Notes: generated from the letters alone by a model not told the origin. Shown: positions 1-9,534, counted from the stretch's first letter. The stretch is DNA of 64,000 nucleotides from Lentzea fradiae (GCF_900100955.1 NZ_FNCC01000011.1:62001-126000), one strand, 5' to 3'. Made by a program: numbers and translations.

Positions 1-937
1 ACTCCAGAACGTCCACCTGGGACGTGAACTTGCCGCCCGCCGACAGCTTCGCCGGCTCGACCAGCGACGCGTCCTCGAAGTGCTCGGGGCGGATGCCCAG
101 GATCACCTCGCGGGGCGCGTCGGCCGCCTCGACCAGCTGACGGACCCGGTCCGTCAGCGTCACGTCGCCGATGACCGAGCGCAGCGCGCCGTTCTCCAGC
201 GTCGCCGGCACGAAGTTCATCGACGGCGAGCCGATGAAGCCCGCGACGAAGAGGTTGGCCGGGTGGTCGTAGAGGAACTGCGGCGCGCCGATCTGCTGCA
301 CGATGCCGCCGCGCATGACGACGACCCGGTCGCCGAGGGTCATCGCCTCGGTCTGGTCGTGCGTCACGTAGACGGTCGTCGTGCCGAGCTGCTTCTGCAG
401 GCGCGACACCGAGGTGCGCATCTGCACGCGCAGCTTGGCGTCCAGGTTGGACAGCGGCTCGTCCATGAGGAACGCCTTGGGGTTGCGCACGATCGCGCGC
501 CCCATCGCCACGCGCTGCCGCTGGCCACCGGACAGGTTGGACGGTTTGCGGTCGAGGTGCTGGGAGAGGTCGAGGATGTCGGCCGCCTCCTTGACCTTCT
601 TCTCGACCGTGGCGTTGTCCACCTTGGCCAGCCGCAACGGGAAGGCCATGTTCTCCTTCACCGTCATGTGCGGGTAGAGGGCGTAGGACTGGAACACCAT
701 CGCGATGTCGCGGTCCTTGGGCGCCTTCTCGTTGACGCGCTGCCCGCCGATGCGCAGCTCGCCGTCGGTGATGTCCTCCAGGCCCGCGATCATGTTGAGC
801 GTGGTGGACTTCCCGCAGCCGGACGGTCCGACCAGGATGATGAACTCGCCATCGGCGATCTCCAGGTTGACCTCCTGGACGGCCAACGCGCCGTCCGGAT
901 ACCGCTTGGTCACCTTGTCCAGAACGATCTCTGCCAT
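1..937 (-). CDS. sugC: Trehalose ABC transporter ATP-binding protein SugC (3' end outside window)
   Basis: This is the ATPase that energises sugar uptake by the LpqY-SugABC importer at the inner face of the membrane. The first 312 codons are present. Walker A (GPSGCGKST) lies near residues 37-45, followed by a Q-loop ([11 protein letters not shown]), the signature [14 protein letters not shown], Walker B with [13 protein letters not shown], and the start of the TOBE region ([14 protein letters not shown]), typical of the MalK/UgpC/MsmX class. The ATG at 937 is 8 bp downstream of the sugB stop, so it is the last gene of the lpqY-sugA-sugB-sugC operon. The substrate is inferred from the LpqY partner and gene order; a maltose-type sugar is the alternative. 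Confidence 0.93.
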   Translation of the reverse strand, partial: MAEIVLDKVTKRYPDGALAVQEVNLEIADGEFIILVGPSGCGKSTTLNMIAGLEDITDGELRIGGQRVNEKAPKDRDIAMVFQSYALYPHMTVKENMAFPLRLAKVDNATVEKKVKEAADILDLSQHLDRKPSNLSGGQRQRVAMGRAIVRNPKAFLMDEPLSNLDAKLRVQMRTSVSRLQKQLGTTTVYVTHDQTEAMTLGDRVVVMRGGIVQQIGAPQFLYDHPANLFVAGFIGSPSMNFVPATLENGALRSVIGDVTLTDRVRQLVEAADAPREVILGIRPEHFEDASLVEPAKLSAGGKFTSQVDVLE

Positions 938-945
938 TGGTCAAC

Positions 946-1791
946 TCACCCCTTGACGGCGCCGGAGGTCAGGCCGGCGACGATCCGGCGCTGGAAGAAC
1001 AACACGAAGAGGATGATCGGGATGGTGATGACCACGGCGGCCGCCGCGATCGACCCGGCCGGGTCCTCGAACTGCGAGCTGCCGGTGAAGAACGACAGCG
1101 CCACGGGGACGGTCCGCGACTGCTCGGTCGAGGTGAGCGAGATCGCGAACAGGAAGTCGTTCCAGCAGAAGATGAACACGAGGATCGCCGTCGTGAACAC
1201 ACCCGGCGCGGCCAGCGGCGCGATGACGCGGCGAAACGCCTGCCCCGGCGTCGCCCCGTCCATCTTCGCCGCCTTCTCGAGCTCCCAGGGGATCTCGCGG
1301 AAGAAGGCCGACAGGGTGTAGATCGCGAGCGGCAGCGCGAACGTGATGTACGGCAGGATCAGGCCGGGCCACGTGTCGAAGAGGCCGAGCGTGCGCTCGA
1401 TCTCGAACAGCGGGGACACCAGCGAGACCTGCGGGAACATCGCGATCAGCAGCGAGACGCCCACCAGCAGGTTCTTGCCGGGGAAGTCGAGCCGCGCGAT
1501 GGCGTAGGCGGCCATCGTGCCGAACACCACGGCGATCGCGGTCGCGATGACCGCGATGCCGATGGAGTTGAACAGCGCCCGCGTGAACTCCGACGTCGAG
1601 AAGATGTTCTGGTAGTTCTCCAGGCTCCACTCGCGCGGGATGAAGTTGCCGTCCGCGAGCGTGGCGGACGACTTGAACGACAGCGACACGATCCACAGCA
1701 CCGGAACCAGCGCGTAGATCACGACGACGGCGTTCAGCAGACCCCAGCCGACCTTCTTGCCGGTGGTCTCCGCTCCTCCGATTCCAGCCAT
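946..1791 (-). CDS. sugB: Trehalose ABC transporter permease SugB (MalG type)
   Basis: This 281-residue integral membrane permease is one half of the sugar channel. About six hydrophobic segments are visible, and the EAA loop that docks on the ATPase reads [20 protein letters not shown] near residues 170-190, as in MalG/LacG proteins. The ATG overlaps the sugA stop (TAATG, shared base 1791), which implies translational coupling. It is followed after 8 bp by sugC. The family assignment is firm; the trehalose substrate rests on the neighbouring LpqY-like lipoprotein. Confidence 0.93.
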   Translation of the reverse strand: MAGIGGAETTGKKVGWGLLNAVVVIYALVPVLWIVSLSFKSSATLADGNFIPREWSLENYQNIFSTSEFTRALFNSIGIAVIATAIAVVFGTMAAYAIARLDFPGKNLLVGVSLLIAMFPQVSLVSPLFEIERTLGLFDTWPGLILPYITFALPLAIYTLSAFFREIPWELEKAAKMDGATPGQAFRRVIAPLAAPGVFTTAILVFIFCWNDFLFAISLTSTEQSRTVPVALSFFTGSSQFEDPAGSIAAAAVVITIPIILFVLFFQRRIVAGLTSGAVKG

Positions 1792-2750
1792 TACCGCTTC
1801 CCCCCGTCGTCACTGCCGGGGGCAGCGGTGCCGAAGAGCTTGATGAACACGAACGCGATGATCGCGACCATGATGAAGATCAGCACGGACATGGTCGACC
1901 CGATGCCGAGGTTCAAGCCCTTGATGAGGTTGTTGTAGGTCAGCATCGACACCGACGACGTGCCCTGCGAGCCCGCGGTGAGCACGAAGAGGTTGTCGAA
2001 GATGCGGAACGCGTCCAGCGTGCGGAACAGCAGCGCCACCAGGATCGCCGGCTTCATGATCGGCACGGTGATCTTGATGAACCGCTGCCACCCGCTCGCA
2101 CCGTCCATCGCGGCGGCCTTGAGCAGGTCGTCCGGCACGAGCGCCAGACCGGCCATCAGCAGCAGGGCCATGAACGGCGTGGTCTTCCAGATCTCCGCGA
2201 GCGCCACGACCATCAGCGCGGGGATCTTCTCGGTCAGCACCGGGTCGCCGCCGAGGGCCTCGGCGAGGTAGCCGGTGCCGGGCGTCCAGGCGAAGCGCCA
2301 GGAGAACGCGGCCACGACCGTGACGATGCCGTACGGGATCAGCGTCGTCGTCCTGACGATGCCGCGGCCGACCAGCGCGCGGTGCATGATCAGCGCGAGC
2401 GACATGCCCAGCACCAGCTCGATCGCGACGGTGACGACGGTCAGCAGGACCGTCACCCACACCGCGTTCCACCAGTACGGGCTGCTGAGCACGGTGACGT
2501 AGTTGTCGAACCAGATCCACTCGGTCCGGTCCGGGAACTTGAGGTCGAACCTCTGCATCGACAGCAGCAGCGAGTAGAGGATCGGCCAGCCCGTCACCGC
2601 GATCATGGTGAGCGCGGCGGGTGCGCAGAGCAGCCAGCCGAGCCTGCGCTCGGCCTTCTTGCCCTCGCTCAGCGCGGCCTTCTTCTTCGGGGCGGGCGCC
2701 GGGGAGGCCCCGGAAGCCGCCGCGGTGTCCGTGGTGGTCGTCTGGCTCAC
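1791..2750 (-). CDS. sugA: Trehalose ABC transporter permease SugA (MalF type)
   Basis: This 319-residue permease partners SugB. A hydrophilic, Ala/Pro/Lys-rich N-terminus of about 45 residues precedes the first membrane segment. The EAA motif ([20 protein letters not shown]) is near residue 220. I chose the GTG at 2750 because it overlaps the lpqY stop as GTGA (2747-2750). The same frame stays open upstream, but that part is only antisense-like sequence inside lpqY. The product acts in the cytoplasmic membrane in the LpqY-SugABC complex. Confidence 0.92.
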   Translation of the reverse strand: MSQTTTTDTAAASGASPAPAPKKKAALSEGKKAERRLGWLLCAPAALTMIAVTGWPILYSLLLSMQRFDLKFPDRTEWIWFDNYVTVLSSPYWWNAVWVTVLLTVVTVAIELVLGMSLALIMHRALVGRGIVRTTTLIPYGIVTVVAAFSWRFAWTPGTGYLAEALGGDPVLTEKIPALMVVALAEIWKTTPFMALLLMAGLALVPDDLLKAAAMDGASGWQRFIKITVPIMKPAILVALLFRTLDAFRIFDNLFVLTAGSQGTSSVSMLTYNNLIKGLNLGIGSTMSVLIFIMVAIIAFVFIKLFGTAAPGSDDGGKR

Positions 2751-4000
2751 GGCAGCACTCCCTTGGAGTCGAGAGCGTCCTGCAGTTCCTTGCGCAGCCT
2801 GTCGGCCGTCGCCCGCGGGTCGATGTCCGCGGGCGGGGACAGGATCGTGGAGATCACCGTGGACACGTTCTGGTACGCGGGCGTGCTCGGCCGGGCACTC
2901 GCGTTCTGGAGCGTCTCCTTGATGTCGTCCTTCATCGGGTACGCCTCGACCATGTCCGGGTCGTCGTAGATCGACTCGATGGTCGGCGGCACGCCGTCCT
3001 TGAGCGCGGCGAACTTCTGGTTCTCCGCGTTGCGCAGGCACAGCACCGCGTCGAAGGACTCCTCCGGGCGCGTGGTGTAGTTGCTGACGGCGTAGTTGAT
3101 CCCGCCGACCGTGACCTTGGCCTGGTCACCGCTCAGCGCGGGGTACGGCGCCCACTTGAAGTTCTTCGCGAACTCCGGCTTCTTCTGCGCCGCCGCGTAG
3201 ACGTACGGCCAGTTGAGCTGGAACGCCGCGTTGCCGTTCTCCATGGCGAGGCGCGCGTTGTCCTCGGCCGCGTTGGAGAACGACGGGTCGATCGCCTTGG
3301 ACGTCGCGAGCTTCTTCAACGCCTCCAGCGCCTCGACGGCCTTGTCGTCGACGATCGCCTTGGTGCCGTTCTCGTCGAGGATCGTGCCGCCGTTGGAGTT
3401 GACGAGGGTGTTGTACAGCACGACGAGCCCTTCGTACTGCTTGCCCTGCGCGACGATCTGGCCGGGCTTCCCCTCCGCCACCAGCGCCTCGGCCATGGAG
3501 ATCATCTCGTCCCACGTCTTCGGCGGCTCCGGCACGAGGTCGGAGCGGTACCAGAGCAGCTGGACGTTGGTGTTGTCCGGAGCCCCGTACAGCTTGCCCT
3601 CGTACGTCGCCGTCTCCAGGGGCGCGGGCAGCGTCCCCTCCGAGACCTGGGACTTCGCCGAGCCGGTGAACTCCTTGATCCACCCGGCCTTGGCGAGCTC
3701 CGCCGTCCACGTGACGTCGAGCCCGAGGACGTCCATGCTGTCGTCCTCGGCCGCGAGTCTGCGCACTATCTGCTCGCGCTGACCATCGGCTTCTCGAGGC
3801 AGTTTGTTGTAGACGATGTTGTAGCGTCCGCCGGCCTTCGCGTTGCAGTTGTCGACGATGGCCTGGAAGTTCTCCTGCGGATATTTGTAGACGTTGACGG
3901 TGATGCCGCCGCTGTTGGACCCGCATGCCGTGACAGTGGACGCCGCGAGCAGTGCGACCCCCACACCGGCAGCGAGTCGATAGCGCCGTTTCGCACCCAT
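2747..4000 (-). CDS. lpqY: Trehalose-binding lipoprotein LpqY
   Basis: This 417-residue extracytoplasmic solute-binding lipoprotein delivers sugar to SugAB. The signal peptide begins MGAKRRYR and ends in a lipobox VTAC near residue 26. The body closely follows M. tuberculosis LpqY as I remember it: LDVTWTAELAKAGW, NTNVQLLWYRSDLV, FQLNWPYVYA and a C-terminal IDPRATAD. The ATG at 4000 has AAGGAGG about ten bases upstream and gives a normal signal peptide. Longer in-frame starts do not. It is the first gene of the operon, with about 175 bp of non-coding leader before the divergent-free upstream gene ends at 4177. In mycobacteria this system recycles trehalose released during mycomembrane synthesis; whether this organism makes trehalose mycolates cannot be told here. 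Confidence 0.92.
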   Translation of the reverse strand: MGAKRRYRLAAGVGVALLAASTVTACGSNSGGITVNVYKYPQENFQAIVDNCNAKAGGRYNIVYNKLPREADGQREQIVRRLAAEDDSMDVLGLDVTWTAELAKAGWIKEFTGSAKSQVSEGTLPAPLETATYEGKLYGAPDNTNVQLLWYRSDLVPEPPKTWDEMISMAEALVAEGKPGQIVAQGKQYEGLVVLYNTLVNSNGGTILDENGTKAIVDDKAVEALEALKKLATSKAIDPSFSNAAEDNARLAMENGNAAFQLNWPYVYAAAQKKPEFAKNFKWAPYPALSGDQAKVTVGGINYAVSNYTTRPEESFDAVLCLRNAENQKFAALKDGVPPTIESIYDDPDMVEAYPMKDDIKETLQNASARPSTPAYQNVSTVISTILSPPADIDPRATADRLRKELQDALDSKGVLP

Positions 4001-4176
4001 CGGCCCAGCCTCCTTCCCGACTGCACGGAGGAGCCAGACCGCAGCGCCTGGCACCTCGTCGTGCCACCGGCCGCACCGGGCGGACCGGTTCACAAAACCT
4101 AGGCCCGGTGATCACCTACCGCAACCAAGGGAAGCAACGATTCAGAACCAATGCCGCGCGGTGTGTCGCGACCGGA

Positions 4177-4692
4177 CTAGTTCGCGGGCCGCATCGCGAG
4201 CCTGGCGAGCAGGTCACGCCCCTTCTCGGCGGACTTCGGGTGGCAGAGCACGTCGTACCTGCCCGCCACGAGCTGGCTGGCCGACTGGAAGTCCCGCTTC
4301 CCGCGCGCCGACCCGTACCCGACCGCGGCGAACACGAGCCCGAAGAAGACACCGGTGACCAAACCGGTCAGCACCGGCCCGACCGTCACACCCGGCTCGG
4401 GGCTGAAGAGGGTGAGCAGAAGGCCCACGAACAGACCGAACCACGCACCGCTGGCCGCGCCCGTCATGAGCACGCGGCCCCACGTGAGCTTGCCGGTGAC
4501 CCGCTCGACGAGCATGAGGTCGACACCGACGACCGTGATGTCCTGGACCGTGAAGTCCTCGGTGGCGAGGAAGTCGACGGCACGCTGCGCTTCCTCGTAC
4601 GTGGCGTACGAACCGATCGGCCACCCCGTGGGCGGGGTGGGCAGGCGGGGCGGGACACCGGGCCGGTTCGGGTTGGCGAACGGACTCGTCAC
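4177..4692 (-). CDS. Membrane protein with general stress protein 17M-like domain (Rv1234-like)
   Basis: This 171-residue protein has a Pro-rich start, then a 17M-like soluble domain (GSYATYEEAQRAVDFLATED, then ITVVGVDLMLVERVTGKLTWG), then two glycine-rich hydrophobic segments (ASGAWFGLFVGLLLTLF and a second near residues 115-135). The C-terminus is again soluble. The GTG at 4692 follows a GAGGTGG ribosome site. It sits beside lpqY, as Rv1234 does in M. tuberculosis. The molecular function of the family is not established; annotation as a magnesium transporter is common but unsupported by anything seen here. Confidence 0.8.
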   Translation of the reverse strand: MTSPFANPNRPGVPPRLPTPPTGWPIGSYATYEEAQRAVDFLATEDFTVQDITVVGVDLMLVERVTGKLTWGRVLMTGAASGAWFGLFVGLLLTLFSPEPGVTVGPVLTGLVTGVFFGLVFAAVGYGSARGKRDFQSASQLVAGRYDVLCHPKSAEKGRDLLARLAMRPAN

Positions 4693-5066
4693 AGGGACCA
4701 CCTCTGTCGGACGCTGATCGTTCCATCCTGCCAAAGCCGGTTGCGGCGTGCTGAGACGCCTACGGGTGTTTTGCCGGGATCGTCGTCCGTGACGGACGTC
4801 GATCCCGGCACCTGCACGGCCCAGGCGCCACGAGGACGCCTGCGCGTCCAGCCAAACGCCTGGCCGCCTCTTTCTCCCACTCTCTTGCAGCAGGCCAGGT
4901 GAGCATCCGCTCGCCGTACTTGCGAACCGATGAGCGCACATACGGCTCCCGCATCAGAACGCGGGTCCCGCTCGCCGAACAACCCCTCCACGCATAGCGG
5001 ACGCCACTCGACATTCGCCTCCGCCACGACTCCCGCAGGTTTTGTCCCACCTAGGCCGCCGCCACA
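4693..5066. other. 374-bp gene-free stretch with one strong hairpin
   Basis: No convincing gene is present. Minus-strand open frames exist (for example 4689-5027), but they run over the hairpin at 4772-4810 and look like no known protein. Base composition becomes less GC-rich toward 5050, where the accessory immunity-like genes begin. Confidence 0.5.
4772..4810. terminator. Strong inverted repeat, possible terminator
   Basis: Two 19-base arms (4772-4790 and 4792-4810) pair with a single mismatch around one central base; the outer arm is TGCCGGGATCG. It lies downstream of the minus-strand gene at 5067-5441, so it may end that transcript. There is no T-run, as usual in high-GC actinobacteria. 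Confidence 0.5.
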
Positions 5067-5441
5067 TCACTCCAAAATATCCTCTGCCCATGCTCCACCC
5101 AAGACGTCCGCCACCCTCTGCGCTGACCTTCGCAACGCCCCCCAACTTTCCACGCTCTCGACGAAATCGAGGGTCCACCCGCCAACCGGAATACTCTCAC
5201 CAAACTCGAAAACTTGCCGACTGAACCCCTCCAGCAACGCGAAGTGTTCTCTATCGAGAGTCCCGTCATCGACTCTCGACCTAGAGATGTACATGACGTC
5301 GTCCAACTGAAGAAAAATCTCATCCAGCCCTACACCGTTCTCACGGAGGTACTGCCGTTGATCTTCAACAGTTGCGGAAAGCGTGGCCAGCACAGAAAGA
5401 ACCCAATTTCTGAATCCCGCCAAGGCGATTTCATCCGTCAC
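5067..5441 (-). CDS. Small acidic hypothetical protein, immunity-like
   Basis: This 124-residue acidic soluble protein has no recognised domain; helical, Trp/Asp-rich stretches include ISRSRVDDGTLDREHFALLE. The GTG at 5441 overlaps the stop of the upstream gene as GTGA, so the two are co-translated. Its codons are less GC-biased than the flanking backbone. Size, acidity and the barstar-domain neighbour suggest a polymorphic-toxin immunity protein, but that is inference from context only. Confidence 0.6.
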   Translation of the reverse strand: MTDEIALAGFRNWVLSVLATLSATVEDQRQYLRENGVGLDEIFLQLDDVMYISRSRVDDGTLDREHFALLEGFSRQVFEFGESIPVGGWTLDFVESVESWGALRRSAQRVADVLGGAWAEDILE

Positions 5442-5882
5442 CGGATCACTCCTCCCAGGTCACCATTGAATCCAACGACTCGCCAGCAGGCGCCTTCACC
5501 GTGCTCGCGGAACGGGACGTGTCGATATGGATCCCGCACCAGCACCAGCCCGATGTCCCGCTCCCAGGTGTCCCCTCGGACGATCACATCCCCCGGCAAC
5601 GAGAGCATGACGAAGGCGGGGTTCCCGTGACCATTGCCGAGAAGCCCTGTCGCCGATCCCGCTCCCGCGAGATCCCACGCCCCAGGCAGGCCCACCTCCG
5701 CCCATCGCCAGGCCTCCGACTCGTCCTCGGCCGCACAGTTCACCGCGACCAGAAAACGCGGGTCCCCCACGTCGAACAACCCGCCGTCCCAACATGGCCA
5801 CCTCACGGCCCTCACCTGGCGGCGTCGCGGTAGCGAACCCCGCGAGCGAGGGCGGGATGAGCGGCAGCGACGGGTCCGCCAT
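5438..5882 (-). pseudogene. Hypothetical gene with apparent single-base frameshift
   Basis: The 3' part (from about 5790 down to 5438) encodes protein-like sequence such as FDVGDPRFLVAVNCAAEDE and GDVIVRGDTWERDIGLVLV. The only start in that frame is a GTG at 5815, preceded by sequence that does not look coding. In the neighbouring frame an ATG at 5882 gives MADPSLPLIPPSLAGF and continues to REVAML. Removing one base from the three-base run at 5788-5790 joins the two as REVAML-DGGLFDVG, a continuous protein of about 147 residues. It is either a real frameshift or a sequencing error; the family is unknown. It is coupled to the gene at 5067-5441. Confidence 0.55.
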
Positions 5883-5968
5883 CTGACGGAAGATCAACCC
5901 GGCACGCGCGAGCCCTGCGATGAAGCCCGGTCATCCGGCGAAACCAACCCCTCGTCTCTCTTTCCGCA

Positions 5969-6697
5969 TCACCGCTCGACGACGTCGACGGAGTGCTCCC
6001 CCAAGATCTCCAGCACCGTCCGCACGAACGTCCCGCCGAGCGCGCTCTTCGACCTGCCGAGGTCGCGCCATTCGAGCCTCCTCAGCCGCCGCTCCGCATC
6101 GCTCGGCCTCAGGCAGTCGTGCAGGGCGTCGCGGTTGGAGCCGAAGTACCCGCCAGGACCGTTCACCGCTTCCCCCAAAGCGCAGTAGAAGCCCGCGCGG
6201 GTCGAGAACTGCGCGCCGTCCAAGTGCGCGACACCCTCGTCGCCGTAGTAAGCGGCGGAATGCCCTGACGCGAACCACGAGTTCTGCACCACGTGCAGCC
6301 ATGCCTCGTCGAAACCGGCGGGCCTGCCGGCCCACTCGCCGGACCGCAGCGGCGTCGCGGACGCCCACCGCCACCAGATGGCAGCCGCCTGCGGAACGTC
6401 GCAGCGCTTGCTGAAGACCCGGAAGCGCACGTCGGCGCTCCCACTGCCCGGCGCTTCCTCTGCCGCGAGGCTGCGCACGACTCGTGCGGCGTTGTACTCC
6501 CCGATCTTCCGCTGCCGGAGGTCGCGCACTTCGAGGAACGCTTCTTCGGACTTGCGCCTCGACCCCAAGTGGTGCACTCCCTGGAAGACCACATCGGACT
6601 CGTCATCAACGAAGAATCCGGACACGCGCTCCGTGGAAACCATCAACTCCCGCGTGCTCTCATCCACCAAGAAATAAATCGGCACTCCTGAGTGCAT
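5969..6697 (-). CDS. Barstar-domain protein
   Basis: The protein has 242 residues from the ATG at 6697; a GTG at 6733 would add 12, and neither has a clear ribosome site. The C-terminal ~90 residues resemble the barstar (barnase inhibitor) family: GYFGSNRDALHDCLRP, then LEWRDLGRSKSALG, and TVLEILGEHSVDVVE near the end. Barstars bind and block secreted ribonucleases of the barnase type. The N-terminal ~150 residues are an unrecognised domain containing FFVDDESDVVFQG and IWWRWASATPL. No ribonuclease or polymorphic toxin gene lies nearby, so this would be an orphan immunity protein. Confidence 0.75.
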   Translation of the reverse strand: MHSGVPIYFLVDESTRELMVSTERVSGFFVDDESDVVFQGVHHLGSRRKSEEAFLEVRDLRQRKIGEYNAARVVRSLAAEEAPGSGSADVRFRVFSKRCDVPQAAAIWWRWASATPLRSGEWAGRPAGFDEAWLHVVQNSWFASGHSAAYYGDEGVAHLDGAQFSTRAGFYCALGEAVNGPGGYFGSNRDALHDCLRPSDAERRLRRLEWRDLGRSKSALGGTFVRTVLEILGEHSVDVVER

Positions 6698-6766
6698 TCC
6701 CGTGTCGCGCGCGAGCGGCCCGCCTCCGGGCACAGCGAAACACGGACCGGCTGCATGGCCAAGTGA

Positions 6767-7366
6767 TTAACGAGCGACCATCAGCTCGAACCGGTGCGCG
6801 AAGCCGCGGTAGGAGCGAGCGTAGACGTCCCCGCTGTCCGCGACCCGCTCACGTTCCTCCCGCAACACCTCGCCTGCCGCGCCCACGTCCCCGTTGATCA
6901 GATGGGTGATCGCCAGCTTCCGCGCCCGCTCGAAGTCGAGCAACGACGCCGGTTTCGCGACAAGTTCGCGGGACAGCGCATCCCACGTGGCGTGCTTGTC
7001 GATATACGGCTTGCCGTGCTCCAAAAACGTTGCCACCAAGCAAGAAGCAGTCGCGGCATGATCGCCACCAGGGACGAAGTTCCAGTGCCACACGGGTTCT
7101 TCCGGCATCAGAGCACCGAGCGGCACGGAAACCAGTGGCGCGATGGGAACTCCGACGCCCAGCTGTCGGCAGATCTCGTCATAGCGGCGGAAGCGGACGC
7201 CGACCAGCGGGGTCAGGTCGAGCGTGCCCGAGAGGCCGAAGCCGAGCCAGCCCTCGACGCCGTCGCCGCGGTCCTCGAGCCAGACGTGCCCGCGGCGGAC
7301 GAAGCCTGTGGGACGCAGGGCGGTGCCCACGGCCAGCAGGACGTCGGTCTTCAGCGATGGCCTCAT
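6767..7366 (-). CDS. Hypothetical protein, DUF4304-like
   Basis: This 199-residue soluble protein begins at the ATG at 7366. Its N-terminus (LRPTGFVRRGHVWLEDRGD) resembles DUF4304-type proteins, which begin with a phrase like 'GFKKRGHTW'. The C-terminal half is helical and charged (LLDFERARKLAITHLINGD). It is on the same strand as the barstar-domain gene, about 70 bp away. No catalytic motif is visible and the role is unknown. Confidence 0.6.
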   Translation of the reverse strand: MRPSLKTDVLLAVGTALRPTGFVRRGHVWLEDRGDGVEGWLGFGLSGTLDLTPLVGVRFRRYDEICRQLGVGVPIAPLVSVPLGALMPEEPVWHWNFVPGGDHAATASCLVATFLEHGKPYIDKHATWDALSRELVAKPASLLDFERARKLAITHLINGDVGAAGEVLREERERVADSGDVYARSYRGFAHRFELMVAR

Positions 7367-7409
7367 GGACGACAGAGTCCCAAACGACCGCGCATCGCGC
7401 CGGGTGATC

Positions 7410-8231
7410 TCAGTGCAGGACCGGGGCGAGGAACTCGGTCAGCTCCCGGACGGCGTCCGGGGGCACCTCGTCGAGGTGTTCGGTGAGCTGCAGCAGGATT
7501 CGGCCGCCGCCGAGGTCCTCGACCGCGAAGCACGGCGCGGTCGAGCGGACCTCCCGCACGCCGCCTAGCGCGGCGACCTGGCGTGGTCCCAGCAGGGTTG
7601 CCCAGTGCGGGCCGCGGCACAGTTCGGCCGCCGTGAACAACGACTCGTCGAGACCCACGCCGACGGCGGCCTCGTGCTCGGTCCGCACGCCGGAGCGGTC
7701 CAGCGTGACCCAGCCGCCGCAGGCGCGCACCAGGGTGGCGCCGGACTTGAGGGCCGACAGCCATCCTTGTTGGGTGACAAGGGAAATCCAGCCGCCGAAC
7801 AACGACCGGGAGGCGGTGACGGTGATCTGGTGCGGGAACGCCGGGTCGTCCTTCAGCAGCACCTCGGCCGACCAGCCGCCGTCGACCAGCGGCAGGCCCT
7901 GCGAGTCGAGGCGCACCAGCTGCACGCGCAGGAACGACGGCAGGTCCGCCAGCGCGGCCGACCACGACGCCGGGGTGAACTCGCCGGTGGAGAGCAGCAG
8001 GCGGGCGTACCCCGGTGGGCCCCAGGGCGTGGTGTCCGAGGGGTGGTAGTCGCGGGCCACCGACACCAGCTCCCCGACCGAGGCCGGGCACAGCGGCAGG
8101 AGCAGGTCGGCGACCACCGCGCCGAACCAGGTGGCCAGCGCGGCGCGGTCGACGCCGGAGAACGTGTCCAGCTCCAGACGGACGACATGCGGCGGCGACA
8201 CCGGCTTCGGAAGCGTCAGGTCTGCACTCAA
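7410..8231 (-). CDS. Hypothetical protein
   Basis: This 273-residue soluble protein has no signal peptide or membrane segment and no recognised family. Visible segments include VVRLELDTFSGVDRAALATW near the start and FAVEDLGGGRILLQLTEHLD near the end. The only upstream start in frame is a TTG at 8231; a GTG at codon 11 is the alternative. It ends the accessory block and lies 81 bp downstream of the acyl-CoA dehydrogenase gene on the same strand. Confidence 0.55.
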   Translation of the reverse strand: MSADLTLPKPVSPPHVVRLELDTFSGVDRAALATWFGAVVADLLLPLCPASVGELVSVARDYHPSDTTPWGPPGYARLLLSTGEFTPASWSAALADLPSFLRVQLVRLDSQGLPLVDGGWSAEVLLKDDPAFPHQITVTASRSLFGGWISLVTQQGWLSALKSGATLVRACGGWVTLDRSGVRTEHEAAVGVGLDESLFTAAELCRGPHWATLLGPRQVAALGGVREVRSTAPCFAVEDLGGGRILLQLTEHLDEVPPDAVRELTEFLAPVLH

Positions 8232-8312
8232 AGTGAGCGAACCTTACGTCCAGTGGCGGACCCGCGGCAGGGGCCACTCCCGTGAAAGAGCGGCCCCCAA
8301 CGGAGGAACGGG

Positions 8313-9509
8313 TTACCCGCGCGACTGGTAGTCGCGGAGCAGGCCGCGGGAGATGATCGTCTTCTGGATCTCCGACGTGCCCTCGCCGATCAGCAGGAAC
8401 GGGGCCTCGCGCATCAGGCGCTCGATCTCGTACTCCTTGGAGTAGCCGTAGCCGCCGTGGATGCGGAACGCCTCCTGCGTCACCTCGGCGCAGTACTCCG
8501 ACGCGAGCAGCTTGGCCATGCCCGCCTCGACGTCGTTGCGCTGCCCGGAGTCCTTCAGGCGCGCGGCGTTCACCATCATCAGGTGCGCCGCCTCGACCTT
8601 GGTGGCCATCTCGGCGAGCTTGAACGCGATGGCCTGGTGCTCGGCGATGGTCTTGCCGAACGTCTTGCGCTGCTGCGAGTACTCGATCGCGAGCTCGAAG
8701 GCGCGGATCGCGATGCCGCACGCGCGGGCGGCCACGTTGACGCGGCCCACCTCGACGCCGTCCATCATGTGGCGGAAGCCCTGGCCGGACTGGCCGCCGA
8801 GGATCTGCTCCTCGGCGATCTCGAAGCCGTCGAACACCATCTCGGTGGTGTCGACGCCCTTGTAGCCCATCTTGTCGATCTTGCCGGGGATCGTGAGGCC
8901 CGGCAGCACCTCGCCGTAGCCCTCGGGCTTCTCGACGAGGAACGTCGTGAGGTTCTGGTGCGGCTTCTCGGCGCCCTCGTCGGTGCGCACCAGCACGGCG
9001 GTGAGGTTGGACGTGCCGCCGTTGGTCAGCCACATCTTCTGGCCGTTGATCGTGTAGCCGTTCGAGCCCTTGACGGCCTTGGTGCGGATCGCCGCGACGT
9101 CGGAGCCGAGCTCGGGCTCGGACATCGAGAACGAGCCGCGCACCTCGCCAGCGGCCATCCGCGGCAGGTACTTCTGCTTCTGCTCGGGCGTGCCGTGCTG
9201 CTTGAGCATGTGCGCCACGATGAAGTGCGTGTTGATGACACCGGAGACGCTCATCCAGCCGCGCGCGATCTGCTCGACGACCAGCGCGTAGGTCAGCAGG
9301 GACTCGCCGAGCCCGCCGAACTCCTCCGGGATCGTCAGGCCGAAGAGGCCCATCTCCTTCATGCCGTCGACGATGTCGGCGGGGTACGTGTCGCCGTGCT
9401 CCAGCGTCTGGGCGTGCGGGATGATCTCCTTGTCCACGAACGTGCGCACGGTCGCGAGGATTTCTTCCTGGATGTCCGTGAGACCCGCGGTCTGGGCGAG
9501 GCGCGCCAT
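8313..9509 (-). CDS. Acyl-CoA dehydrogenase
   Basis: This 398-residue flavoenzyme introduces the alpha-beta double bond in acyl-CoA esters. Family marks are GSFSMSEPELGSDVAAIRT (FAD/substrate loop), LTNGGTSNLTAVLVRTDEG, RVNVAARACGIAIRAFELA, and the C-terminal IHGGYGYSKEYEIERLMREA ending in GEGTSEIQKTIISR, where the Glu is the usual catalytic base. The ATG at 9509 has GGAAGGGA upstream. Chain-length specificity cannot be read off; branched short-chain acyl-CoA is plausible. A TACCGG-type near-palindrome just upstream is shared with the CoA-ester lyase gene at 11815. Confidence 0.9.
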   Translation of the reverse strand: MARLAQTAGLTDIQEEILATVRTFVDKEIIPHAQTLEHGDTYPADIVDGMKEMGLFGLTIPEEFGGLGESLLTYALVVEQIARGWMSVSGVINTHFIVAHMLKQHGTPEQKQKYLPRMAAGEVRGSFSMSEPELGSDVAAIRTKAVKGSNGYTINGQKMWLTNGGTSNLTAVLVRTDEGAEKPHQNLTTFLVEKPEGYGEVLPGLTIPGKIDKMGYKGVDTTEMVFDGFEIAEEQILGGQSGQGFRHMMDGVEVGRVNVAARACGIAIRAFELAIEYSQQRKTFGKTIAEHQAIAFKLAEMATKVEAAHLMMVNAARLKDSGQRNDVEAGMAKLLASEYCAEVTQEAFRIHGGYGYSKEYEIERLMREAPFLLIGEGTSEIQKTIISRGLLRDYQSRG

Positions 9510-9534
9510 CGCACTTCCCTTCCGAAGCAAGAGT

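Noticed and set aside
80-1321. Long plus-strand open frame over sugC and sugB
   Set aside because: Arg/His/Asp-rich low-complexity translation opposite a clear ABC operon; a GC-bias shadow.
4689-5027. Possible 112-residue minus-strand gene
   Set aside because: It spans the strong hairpin at 4772-4810 and shows no protein-like features or ribosome site.
5496-5897. Separate 133-residue gene
   Set aside because: Only its first ~40 codons look coding; the rest is the shifted frame of the gene at 5438, so one frameshifted gene explains both.
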